Below are positions 34,635-42,800 of a stretch of 64,000 nt of DNA, one piece after another. The stretch covers positions 224,603-288,602 of the forward strand of contig NZ_JAGGLR010000017.1 of NCBI RefSeq assembly GCF_017874715.1. The letters run 5' to 3'. The position numbers were made by a program, and so were the translations under genes. This DNA is from Streptomyces iranensis. Lineage in GTDB: Bacteria; Actinomycetota; Actinomycetes; Streptomycetales; Streptomycetaceae. Below the pieces are notes generated by a model. It did no database searches and was not told the DNA's origin. It worked only from the letters and a program-made list of their open reading frames with translations. Numbering within the stretch: position 1 is the stretch's first letter; the number at the start of each line of letters is the position of its first letter.

Positions 34635-34669
34635 TGCACGGTCGTAGTGCACGGTCGTAGTCCACTGCC
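34618..34669. repeat. Four 13-bp tandem repeats over the znuB stop codon
   Basis: Unit GTAGTGCACGGTC, three exact copies and a fourth degenerate one (GTAGTCCACTGCC). The znuB stop TAG (34632-34634) is inside the array. Confidence 0.9.
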
Positions 34670-34812
34670 CGGCCAATGCCGTGCTCCGTCGCCCATCCCG
34701 TCACTCTCGTCCGCCACCCGAGCGATAACTGGCACAATGGCCGGGCAGAAAGCGCGGTGGGCGCGGAACGGGCCCCGAGAGCGACGGAGCATGCGAGGTT
34801 GAGGAGGCAGCT

Positions 34813-35238
34813 GTGGCGACCGCCGGTCCCCCAGTACGCGGCCGGTCCACCAGGCAGCGCGCCGCGGTGGCGGCGGCACTGGACGAGGTGGATGAGTTCC
34901 GCAGTGCGCAGGAGCTCCACGACATGCTCAAGCACCGGGGCGACTCGGTCGGCCTGACCACCGTCTACCGCACCCTCCAGTCCCTCGCCGACGCCGGCGA
35001 GGTCGACGTCCTCCGCACCACGGAGGGCGAGGCGGTCTACCGCCGGTGCAACAGCGAGGAGCACCACCACCACCTGGTCTGCCGCGCCTGCGGCAAGGCG
35101 GTCGAGGTGGAGGGCCCCGCCGTCGAGAAGTGGGCCGACGCGATCGCCGCCGAGCACGGCTTCGTGGACGTGGCCCACACGATCGAGATCTTCGGCACCT
35201 GCGGCGACTGCGCCGCGGCCAAGGCGTCCCAGGGCTGA
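34813..35238 (+). CDS. zur: Zinc uptake regulator Zur (Fur family)
   Basis: A 141-aa Fur-family repressor. The winged helix covers residues 10-80 (FRSAQELHDMLKHRGDSVGLTTVYRTL in pieces, with DSVGLTTVYRTL as recognition region). Zinc ligands are visible: HHHHLVCRACG (regulatory His and structural Cys pair) and FGTCGDC near the end (second structural Cys pair). GTG at 34813 follows GAGGAGG. Its place after znuACB, and the Zur box before znuA, identify it as Zur rather than Fur or Nur. It should repress znuACB when zinc is sufficient. Confidence 0.95.
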   Translation: MATAGPPVRGRSTRQRAAVAAALDEVDEFRSAQELHDMLKHRGDSVGLTTVYRTLQSLADAGEVDVLRTTEGEAVYRRCNSEEHHHHLVCRACGKAVEVEGPAVEKWADAIAAEHGFVDVAHTIEIFGTCGDCAAAKASQG

Positions 35239-35339
35239 CTCCCACTCCACAGGCGTACGCGCGGCACCCTGTCCCTGGGCGGGGCACCGAGTACGGTGCC
35301 AAGTACGCGAACATTACGGCTACTTGGGGGGGGAGCCTG

Positions 35340-35588
35340 ATGTCCTTGTTTCCTGATCCACCGGGGCCGCCGGGCCTCTTCGTCGATCCGCCGTCCCCGA
35401 AGAAGACCGCGAGCGCCTTCCACACCGCGGGCGCGACGGGGCAGAACAAGATCAAGCTGGACGACCCGGAGGCCGCCGGGAAGGCCCATTCGGGCTGGCC
35501 GGTCGCGAAGGTCGACCAGGAGTTCGGCTCGCCCAACTGCGCCACCCTCGCCCTGCACGGCACGGTCGTGTCCTACGACGGAGGCTGA
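35340..35588 (+). CDS. Small hypothetical protein
   Basis: An 82-aa protein, Pro-rich at its start (SLFPDPPGPPGLFVDPPSP) and otherwise polar, without membrane segments or a domain I recognise. The ATG at 35340 follows a G-rich ribosome site (GGGGGGGAG). It ends 6 bp before the next gene, so both probably form one transcript. An inverted repeat GGCACCG / CGGTGCC at 35283-35300, upstream, may be the zur terminator or an operator. Confidence 0.5.
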   Translation: MSLFPDPPGPPGLFVDPPSPKKTASAFHTAGATGQNKIKLDDPEAAGKAHSGWPVAKVDQEFGSPNCATLALHGTVVSYDGG

Positions 35589-35594
35589 CCGCCG

Positions 35595-36713
35595 ATGCCC
35601 TCGGAAACCCCCGGCCGCACCCCCGTCCGTGTGCTGCGCCGAGCGGCGTCCCTGCTCGGGCGGGGGCGAGTGGCGTTTGTGCGGGGCTGGGCGCATCCGC
35701 GGCTGAAGTGGCCCAAGCGGGTGGCGGCGGCTGCCGCTGTGCTGCTGGTGGTGCCCGTTCTGACCGCCGGGGTGTCGCTGCGGCTGGAGTACGCGGGGGA
35801 TCCCGCGCCCGGGACGCGGACCCGTGAGCGGGACGCGGTGTGGCTGGGGCATGCCTGGGTGGACGGGCGCAATGGTGAGGCGCGGCTGGCCGAGCTGGTC
35901 CAGCGGATACGCGGCACCGGCATCCGGGACCTGTACGTCCACGCGGGCCCGCTGGAGCATGACGGCGGCCTGTCCGCGGCGCGCTATCCGAAGGCCCGGT
36001 GGCTGGTGGACGCGGTGCGGCGGGAGCTGCCCGGGGTGCGCGTCCAGGCGTGGCTCGGAGACGTGCTGTCCACCGAGGGCGAGACGGGGTTGGACCTCGG
36101 CGAACCGGCGACGCGCGAACGCGTCGTGCGCTCGGCGCGCCAGGTGCTGGACGCGGGGTTCGCCGGCGTCCACTTCGATCTGGAGCCCCTGCACTCCGGC
36201 GACCGGGACTACCTGTCGCTGCTGGACGATGTGCACGCGGTCACCCGCGCCCACCGCGCACCGCTGTCGGTGGCCGCGCACCAGATAGACCCGCTCCCCT
36301 CTCTCCACTCCGTCGCGGGCTTCGTCGCCGGTCACCCCAAGTGGTGGTCGCAGTCGTACTTCGGCGCGGTCGCCCGCCGGGTCGACCAGATCGCGGTGAT
36401 GTCGTACGACACGGCGATGCCCATGGAGAGCCTGTACGGGGGCTATGTGGCGCACCAGACGCGGCTTGCCCTCGAGGCGACCCCGCGCGGCACCGACCTG
36501 CTGATGGGCCTCCCGGCCTTCCACACCGACGACATCGGCCACCATGAATCGGCCGAGACGGTGGCGGCCGCCGCCCGGGGCGCCCGCCTCGGCCTGAGCC
36601 GCGAGGACGCGCGCCGCGAGCGGTTCGGCCTCGCGCTGTATGTGGACTTCGCGGCGACGCCGGGTGACTGGGCCGCGTACCGGAGGGGCTGGGGCGCGCC
36701 GAAACCGGATTGA
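35595..36713 (+). CDS. Membrane-anchored glycoside-hydrolase-like TIM-barrel protein
   Basis: A 372-aa protein. A basic cytosolic N-terminus (about 45 residues) is followed by one membrane helix (AAAAAVLLVVPVLTAGVSL), placing the rest outside the cell. The external domain has the layout of a GH18-like barrel: VDAVRRELPGVRVQAWLG, then GVHFDLEPLHSGD (acidic residues where chitinases have DxxDxDxE), then QIAVMSYDTAMP (the YD of strand 6) and DLLMGLPAF. The catalytic motif is shortened, so activity is uncertain. No known substrate; possibly cell-wall or polysaccharide related. Confidence 0.65.
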   Translation: MPSETPGRTPVRVLRRAASLLGRGRVAFVRGWAHPRLKWPKRVAAAAAVLLVVPVLTAGVSLRLEYAGDPAPGTRTRERDAVWLGHAWVDGRNGEARLAELVQRIRGTGIRDLYVHAGPLEHDGGLSAARYPKARWLVDAVRRELPGVRVQAWLGDVLSTEGETGLDLGEPATRERVVRSARQVLDAGFAGVHFDLEPLHSGDRDYLSLLDDVHAVTRAHRAPLSVAAHQIDPLPSLHSVAGFVAGHPKWWSQSYFGAVARRVDQIAVMSYDTAMPMESLYGGYVAHQTRLALEATPRGTDLLMGLPAFHTDDIGHHESAETVAAAARGARLGLSREDARRERFGLALYVDFAATPGDWAAYRRGWGAPKPD

Positions 36714-37143
36714 TCTCGGATGAGTCCCTCGCTTCCAGCGACCGGATACGACTTACGAGTCCGTGTGTGGGGTCAGCTCTTGTCGGTGGAGGAGAAGGTC
36801 ACAGAAAGAGTCCCTTGAAAATCAATACGGGCCGTTCGACAAAGCGCCGGCCCGGCTCCGATTGATCTGTGTCGGGGTTGTGGGTACGGTGCTGGACGTG
36901 ATGAGCCCTGAATCAGACAGAACGGAGCCGCCGGTCGCTCGGCGGCGAGTCGTTCTCTGACGACTGATCTGACTTTGGTCTGACGTGATCTGACCCTTTG
37001 GGTCGATCTCGCTTCCAGCGACCGGACACGACTCCGTGTGTTTGGTTCCTTTCTCGGGCTCTTGGCGTGGTCCGACATCCAGCACGCGGCCGCTCTTGCC
37101 CGCATACGCTCATCGCTGATCGCTGATCGCTGGAGTCGACCTC
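36714..37143. other. Gene-free interval, 430 bp, upstream of the Cmx-type pump
   Basis: Less GC-rich than its surroundings. It holds two near-identical elements (36728-36770 and 37008-37041) starting CTCGCTTCCAGCGACCGGA. A short plus frame at 36763-36960 ends with a plausible but unsupported peptide. The last 130 bp are the 5' region of the pump, including short repeats of CTGATCG and a GGAG ribosome site before its TTG start. Confidence 0.5.
36728..37041. repeat. Pair of direct repeats, about 280 bp apart
   Basis: Copy 1 at 36728-36770 and copy 2 at 37008-37041 share CTCGCTTCCAGCGACCGG, then ACACGACT with one change, then CCGTGTGT. Copy 1 has an extra 6 bp (TACGAG) in the middle. Each starts with a small hairpin CGCTTCCAGCG. 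Confidence 0.8.
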
Positions 37144-38310
37144 TTGCCTGTCTTCCTCTATGTCCTCGCGCTCGCCGTCTTCGCGCAAGGGACGTCCGAG
37201 TTCATGCTGTCCGGTCTCGTACCGGGGATCGCCCGCGACCTCTCCGTATCGGTGGGGGCCGCGGCGAGTCTGACGTCCGCGTATGCGATCGGGATGATCG
37301 TCGGCGCCCCGGTGATGGCCGCGTTGAGCGCACGATGGCCACGGCGGCGCGCGCTGGCGGGCTTTCTGGCGGCGTTCGTCGTCGTGCATGTGATCGGGGC
37401 GGTCACGACGGACTTCGCCGTGCTCTTCGGCACGCGTGTCGTCGCCGCGATCGTCAACGCCGGCTTTCTGGCGGTCGCGATGTCCGTGGCGACGGCGCTG
37501 GTCCCGGCGGAGCAGCGCGGCAGGGCCACCGCCGTTCTGCTGTCCGGGGTCACGCTGTCGTGCGTCGCGGGCGTCCCCGCGGGGGCGCTGCTCGGGGACT
37601 GGTCCGGCTGGCGTTCCGCGTTCTGGGCCGTGGCCGCCCTGTGCCTGCCCGCGCTGGCGCTGGTCTTCCGCCAGGCGCCCGCCGACGCGGCCGGTCGGGC
37701 GGAGGTTTCGATCAGGCGGGAGGCGGGTGCGTTGCGCTCGCGTCCGGTGCGGTTGGCGATGGTCCTCGCGGCCGTGGTGAACGGGGCGACCTTCGCGACC
37801 TTCGCCTACCTGGCCGTCATCGCCACGGACATCGCCCACCTCCCGGCCGCCGCGGTCCCGGCCCTCCTCGCCGCGTTCGGGGTGGGTGCGTTCGTGGGGG
37901 TGACCACGGCCGGGCGTAAGGCCGACGGCGGACTGGGGAGGGGCCCGCTCCTGGTGCTGTGCGTCCTGCCGATGGGCTGGGCGGTGCTGGCCGCGACCAG
38001 TGCGCATACGGCCCCGCTCTTCGTCGTGACGATCGTCCAGGGCGCCCTGTCGTTCGGCATCGGCTCAACGCTCGTCGCGCGCGTCATGTACGTGGCGCCC
38101 CAGGCCCCTTCGCTGGGCGGCTCGTTCGCCACGGTCGCGCTGAACGCGGGTGCCTTCCTGGGCCCGTTGATCGCGGGCGCCGCGACCGGGGCGACGGGCG
38201 ACTACCGGGACGCGGCATGGGTCAGCGCCGCCCTGGCCGCGACGGCGGTCGCCGCCGTCGCGGTCTCCAGGGCGGGGGTTGCCCGCGCCGGGGTCGAGGA
38301 AGCCGGATAA
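37144..38310 (+). CDS. Cmx/CmlA-type MFS efflux transporter (chloramphenicol-efflux family)
   Basis: A 388-aa 12-helix DHA1 antiporter. The first helix LYVLALAVFAQGTSEFMLSG and the following VPGIARDLSVSVGAAASLTS are very like the actinomycete Cmx/Cml chloramphenicol exporters, and motif C region GVPAGALLGDWSGWRSAFW fits. The TTG start at 37144 is supported by this N-terminal agreement and by GGAG eight bases upstream. Chloramphenicol export is a reasonable guess from the family; related pumps export other compounds. It ends before a strong hairpin shared with the convergent immunity-like gene. Confidence 0.85.
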   Translation: MPVFLYVLALAVFAQGTSEFMLSGLVPGIARDLSVSVGAAASLTSAYAIGMIVGAPVMAALSARWPRRRALAGFLAAFVVVHVIGAVTTDFAVLFGTRVVAAIVNAGFLAVAMSVATALVPAEQRGRATAVLLSGVTLSCVAGVPAGALLGDWSGWRSAFWAVAALCLPALALVFRQAPADAAGRAEVSIRREAGALRSRPVRLAMVLAAVVNGATFATFAYLAVIATDIAHLPAAAVPALLAAFGVGAFVGVTTAGRKADGGLGRGPLLVLCVLPMGWAVLAATSAHTAPLFVVTIVQGALSFGIGSTLVARVMYVAPQAPSLGGSFATVALNAGAFLGPLIAGAATGATGDYRDAAWVSAALAATAVAAVAVSRAGVARAGVEEAG

Positions 38311-38332
38311 CCCACCGGCCGGTGGTCGAGTG

Positions 38333-38374
38333 CGACGTCAGCACGCCCAGCAAGGCTCTGGTGGGCTGACGTCG
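38333..38374. terminator. Bidirectional terminator hairpin
   Basis: Stem CGACGTCAGC / GCTGACGTCG with further inner pairing (GCCCAGC against GTGGGC), between the convergent pump (stop 38310) and hypothetical gene (stop 38390). Confidence 0.85.
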
Positions 38375-38389
38375 CCCCCTCCGAAGCCA

Positions 38390-38878
38390 TCAGCCCAGGC
38401 TCAGGCTCCAGACGTCCCCATGCCCCGGGCAGTCATCACGCTCCTCCTCGCCCTCCACCACCAGCACGGAGACCTTGGTTTCCGGTGCTCGGTATTCGAG
38501 ATAACCGCCTTGAGAGCGAAGATTGAACTCAGGCGCGTCGGGGGTTCGTGACAGCTGCTCCCGCAGCTCGCTCCAGGAGCAGTACTCCGGGAACTGCACG
38601 CCCATATCTCGACACCACTCCGCTGCCATGCCCTCCTCATCGGCAGCCAGACGGTGGAGTTCGACCATCCCGCTGGTCATGACCCACTCCCCCTGGCCAC
38701 CGGAGAAGTAGAGCTCCACGAATCCGTAGTCCCTGCGGAGGGTTCCGTACTCCTCGTCGATCACTTCGATGAAGTCGACCTTCAGCGCCTGATCCACCTC
38801 TTCGAGGGATGATCCGACCCCCACCTCGTGCAGTCGCCCGGTCGCAATAACGCTCGCCAGAAGCGCCGCACCGCTCAC
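38390..38878 (-). CDS. Hypothetical protein, candidate immunity protein of the Rhs locus
   Basis: A 162-aa acidic protein without membrane segments. Motifs: GSSLEEVDQALKVDFIEVID and GTLRRDYGFVELYFSGG near the N-terminus. Similar small acidic proteins sit downstream of polymorphic toxins in Streptomyces, and this gene is the third of three small genes trailing the Rhs gene on the same strand. The base composition is lower in GC than the Rhs core. Immunity is inferred from position and acidity only; I do not recognise a named family. Confidence 0.6.
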   Translation of the reverse strand: MSGAALLASVIATGRLHEVGVGSSLEEVDQALKVDFIEVIDEEYGTLRRDYGFVELYFSGGQGEWVMTSGMVELHRLAADEEGMAAEWCRDMGVQFPEYCSWSELREQLSRTPDAPEFNLRSQGGYLEYRAPETKVSVLVVEGEEERDDCPGHGDVWSLSLG

Positions 38879-38927
38879 TGACCCTCCCCACTAATGCTGC
38901 ACAACAACAGTTCGCCGGGCATTGCCG

Positions 38928-39281
38928 CTACTGTCCGCTCCATCGTGCGATCTCCCCACCCGGCATGCATGCCACTCGACTCCCGTTCGGCCCCACAAGC
39001 CCCCAAGCCTCGTAATCAGAATTCGGAGCCACAGTCAATTCCGTACCGCTCTCGAACGAGATGAGCAGATCCCCGGCGCATCCCACCTCAGCCGAGGTGA
39101 CCGCATCGCGCACGAGGCTCACCAATCGGACCGTAGTAGCACCTGGGGATTCCGGGTCGAACGGTACGAGATCCCCACCGGGCGCCTGGATGCTTGCGTC
39201 TGTCTCCACACGCACCTCGTAACCCTCACTGGTGAGGAGCGTGAGACGGTACGTGTCCGCTCCCAGCAGGATGGTGGGCAT
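38928..39281 (-). CDS. DUF6188-like small protein, candidate immunity protein
   Basis: A 117-aa beta-rich acidic protein (LLGADTYRLTLLTSEGYEV, LLISFESGTELTVAP, then YEAWGLVGPNGSRVACMPGG, which resembles DUF6188 proteins found beside toxins). The ATG at 39281 is preferred: it follows GGAGG at 9 bp, while the longer open frame upstream has no similarity. It lies in the string of small genes behind the Rhs toxin. Function as immunity protein is inferred from neighbourhood; assignment to the family is from memory. Confidence 0.65.
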   Translation of the reverse strand: MPTILLGADTYRLTLLTSEGYEVRVETDASIQAPGGDLVPFDPESPGATTVRLVSLVRDAVTSAEVGCAGDLLISFESGTELTVAPNSDYEAWGLVGPNGSRVACMPGGEIARWSGQ

Positions 39282-39400
39282 GGACCTGAACCTCCGAGGC
39301 CAATCAGTCACCCGTGTCTGCTTCGACGTGGGGGTGAGCGGTGGGAGTCTATCGGCGGTCCGGACTGGGGTTGGATATCTTTCACTTACCAAAACCTCTA

Positions 39401-39811
39401 TTACGCCGGAGGCAGGGACTCGATCGCCTCGCGCATCTCGTTGACCTCATACCCAGTGCGCAGGAATAGTTCCCGGCCGTCCATCTGTGCAAGCACCTTT
39501 TCAGCGAGTGGTCGCCAAATCCCGATGAGCTCCCTCGGCATCTCAAGCTTTACGACGCTCGCACCATCCGCGCCGGAGCTTGCCTCCTCAAGTCGCGGCA
39601 TGGCCGGAGACTCGTTTTCGATCACGTCGATCAAGATCGGATTCGGCCTCGCCGCCCTCGCAATTTGCCTGGCCATGCGGATACAACGGAGCAACTCGTC
39701 CCGCAGGTCAGGATCCTGCGGCAGCTCGGCCGTCTCAGGCAAATTCGGAATCTCTTTGGTCACCTGGAAGATGATTTTGAATTCATCGAAGGTGATCTGC
39801 GCTCTCCGCAC
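39401..39811 (-). CDS. Probable cognate immunity protein of the Rhs toxin
   Basis: A 136-aa protein starting at GTG 39811, 20 bp after the Rhs stop with GAGG before the start. It is helical and mildly acidic (MRRAQITFDEFKIIFQVT, ending REAIESLPPA); no family recognised. Being the first gene after the toxin C-terminus, in the position where cognate immunity genes are placed in Rhs and contact-dependent toxin loci, it is the best candidate for neutralising this toxin. Its GC content is visibly lower than that of the Rhs core, as for the toxin tip, so the two were probably acquired as one cassette. Confidence 0.65.
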   Translation of the reverse strand: MRRAQITFDEFKIIFQVTKEIPNLPETAELPQDPDLRDELLRCIRMARQIARAARPNPILIDVIENESPAMPRLEEASSGADGASVVKLEMPRELIGIWRPLAEKVLAQMDGRELFLRTGYEVNEMREAIESLPPA

Positions 39812-39831
39812 ACCAAATCCTCTGTCTGTCG

Positions 39832-42800
39832 CTACTCGAGATCTTCGAAATAAGTCTTCCCTTCCTTCGGTGTGAATACTGTTCCTCCGTCCCCTTCCTC
39901 GACCACAACCGCACCCTTGCCCGGATCCCAGTAGGCGATTCGGTGCCTCTCAAGGTAACGGACCTCAACGTTCGGCACTTCCTCGTTGATCACCTTGTCA
40001 ACATAGTCATCCAGCTCCTCTGGTTTGACATCTCTCACATAATGATCCATGCCGCCCTCGTCTTTTGCCCGCGCACGGGAGTGTTGGGCGATGTTTTTCG
40101 CCGTCTCACACGCCTCCCGACCCATAGGGTCAATGAACCTGTAGGGATTCCTGACGTACGCGTGGTGGTTGGGGGCGGGATCGAGGCCCAGGGGGTCGGG
40201 GGTGACGTAGCGGGCGGTCTCTGGGTCGTAGTGGCGGAAGTAGTTGTAGTACAGGCCCGTTTCGGGGTCGGCGTATTGGCCAGGGAAGCGGAGGGGGCAG
40301 TCGACCATTGATCCGCTCGCCCCGGAGGGGAAGTCCGTGCCCCAGAGGGTGGTGCGGTGTTGCCAGGCCAGGTCACCGGCCGCGGAGACCAACTCCGTTG
40401 GAGTGCCGACCAGGTCCGTGATGATGGCGTGGAAGCGGGGTGTGGTGTCGTCATCGGCGCCGGTGAATTTCTCTATGAGGGATTCGCCGGGCCCGCGCAC
40501 CAGGGACGTGTGGTCGGTTTGGGTCAGGGGGCGGTGGCTGCCCGGGGCGTAGTCCCAGGTGGTGTGCTTGCCGTCTGGTGTGGATTGCTCCGCAAGTCGG
40601 GTGTCTTCCCATGCGAAGGTCACCGATTCCGCCACCGTGCCGTCCTCGGCCAGGCGTTGTTTGGATACGCGGCGGCCGAGGGGGTCGTACGCGTAGCGCC
40701 AGTGGTCGCCGTCCGGGGTTGTCGCGTCCGTCAGGCGGTCCTCGGCGTTCCAGATGTAGGTCCAGGTGCGGGTCTGGCCGTTGAGGAGTTTGCGGGTGCG
40801 GCGGGTGAGGCGGCCCTGGGCGTCGTGTTCGTAGGTGGTGCGGCCAGCGCGGTGGATGATCGTGCCGGTGAACTCGCGGTCGCCGGGTGACGCGTGGTCG
40901 GGGGCCGTGGCATTCGTGAGGTTGCCCGCCGCGTCATAGGCGTATGTCTCGGTCCAGCCGTGCGCGTGGACCGCCGTCACGCGGCCGACCGGGTCCAGGT
41001 CGAAGCGGCGCGTGCCGGAGGTGAGTTCGCGGATCTCGGTGAGGTAGCCGTCCGCGCGGTAGGCGTAGGAGCGGTGTTGGAGGATCCGGCTCGCCTCGTT
41101 GTCGCGGCCCTCGCCGATCGTCTGGGTAGTGAGGCGGTCCGCCCTGTCCCAGGTCTGGGTCAGTCGCACCGCCTCGCCCACGCGGCGTTCCGTCTCGCGG
41201 CCCGCCGCGTCGTACGTGAAGGTCAGGGTGCCTGCCGTGCCCGTGGTCAGTTGGGTGGGGCGGCCTGCCTCGTCGTAGGTCCGGACGCTCCTCAGGCCCG
41301 AGGGCGTCGTGCGTTCGGTGCGGCGGCCCACGGCGTCGTACGCGTACGTCGTCGTCCGGCCGTTGACCGTTTCTGACCGGACTCGGCCCACCGCGTCCCG
41401 TTCGAGGGTCAGCTCAACGTCCGGATTCGCCGCTCGGATCAGGGCGCCCTGTGCGTCGTAGGCGTATGTCGTCCGTGCGCCCGCCTCGTCGCGTTGTTCC
41501 GTCGTGCGGCCGAGCGCGTCCCGGGTGAAGTGCAGCGTCTCGCCCGCGCCGCCTGTGCGGGTCAGCAGGCCGCCCGCCGGGTCGTGGGTGTAGGCGATGG
41601 TGCGGCCGTTGAAGTCGGTCTCGGAGGTGAGCCGGCCCGCCGGGTCGTAGGTGTAGGTCCAGGTCAGGCCCTGGGGGTTGGTGACCTCGGTCAGGCGCAG
41701 TTCGGTGTTGTAGGCGAAGGCGTACGTCGCGCCGTCCGGCTCCGTACGGGTCGCGGGGACGTCGAAGTGGGTGGACGTCTGGTGGGTGGCGTGGCCCGCC
41801 GGGTCCGTGTGGGTGAGGAGGTTGCCCTCGCCGTCCCAGGTCCAGCTCTCCCGGGCGCCGTCCGGCTCCTCCCGCCACGCCGGTCTGCCCTCGGTCGTCC
41901 AGCCCATACGGGTCGTATGGCCCAGCGGATCCGTCGCCTCCACCACCCGGCCGAAGGCGTTCCGGTGGACGCGCGTGGTGTGCCCCAGCGGGTCCGTTAC
42001 GGCGATGGGGAGCCCGGCCCCGTCCGGGGTCAGGCGCGTGATGTTGCCCAGCGCGTCCGTCACCTCGGCCAGGTGGCCCCGCTCGGTGTAGCCGTAAGCC
42101 GTGGTGGCCCCCACGGGGTCCGTCGTCGCGAGGAGGTTCCCCGTGTCGTCATACGTATGGCGCCACGTCCCGCCGCCCGGTTCGGTGACCTCCACCGGCA
42201 GGCGCAACGCGCTGTACGTGGCCTCCGCCCGCGCCCCGTCCGGCAGGGTGACGCCGGTCAGGTTGCCGTCCTCGTCGTACCCGTAGCGGGTGGTACGGCC
42301 CAGGGGATCCGTCACCGAGACCTTGCGGTCGCCGCGCGCGTCCCACTCCGTCAGCGTGGTGTGGCCCAGCGGATCGGTCTCCTCGATCAGCTGACCGTCG
42401 GCGCTGTAGCAATACCTCGTCGCGTGGCCGAGCGAGTCCGTGTAGACCGTCGTGCGCGCCTCGTCGTCGTAGTCCAGGCTGCCGTTGAAGACGCCGTCGC
42501 TGCCCTCGGTGCGCACCACCTTGCCGTCCGGCCCGTAGACGTACCGGAATGACGTGCCGTTGCGGTCGGTCCAGGACGTGACCCGCCCCTCGCCGTCGTA
42601 GGTGAACCGCAGCGGCGTGCCGCTTGAGTTGATGACCTCGGTGAGGTTGCCCGCCTCGTCGTAGCCGTAGCGCATCACCACCGTGCCGCTCGCACGGTTC
42701 GTCTCGGGCTCGTAGACCGACGGTGGCTCATCGAGCAGCCGGAGCGCGGTGACCCGCCGGCCCTCGGTGTCGATGGCCAGGTAGTAGCCCCCGGAGTGGC

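Noticed and set aside
36763..36960. A 65-codon plus-strand frame before the Cmx-type pump
   Set aside because: No ribosome site, no recognisable product, and it begins inside the first copy of a repeat.
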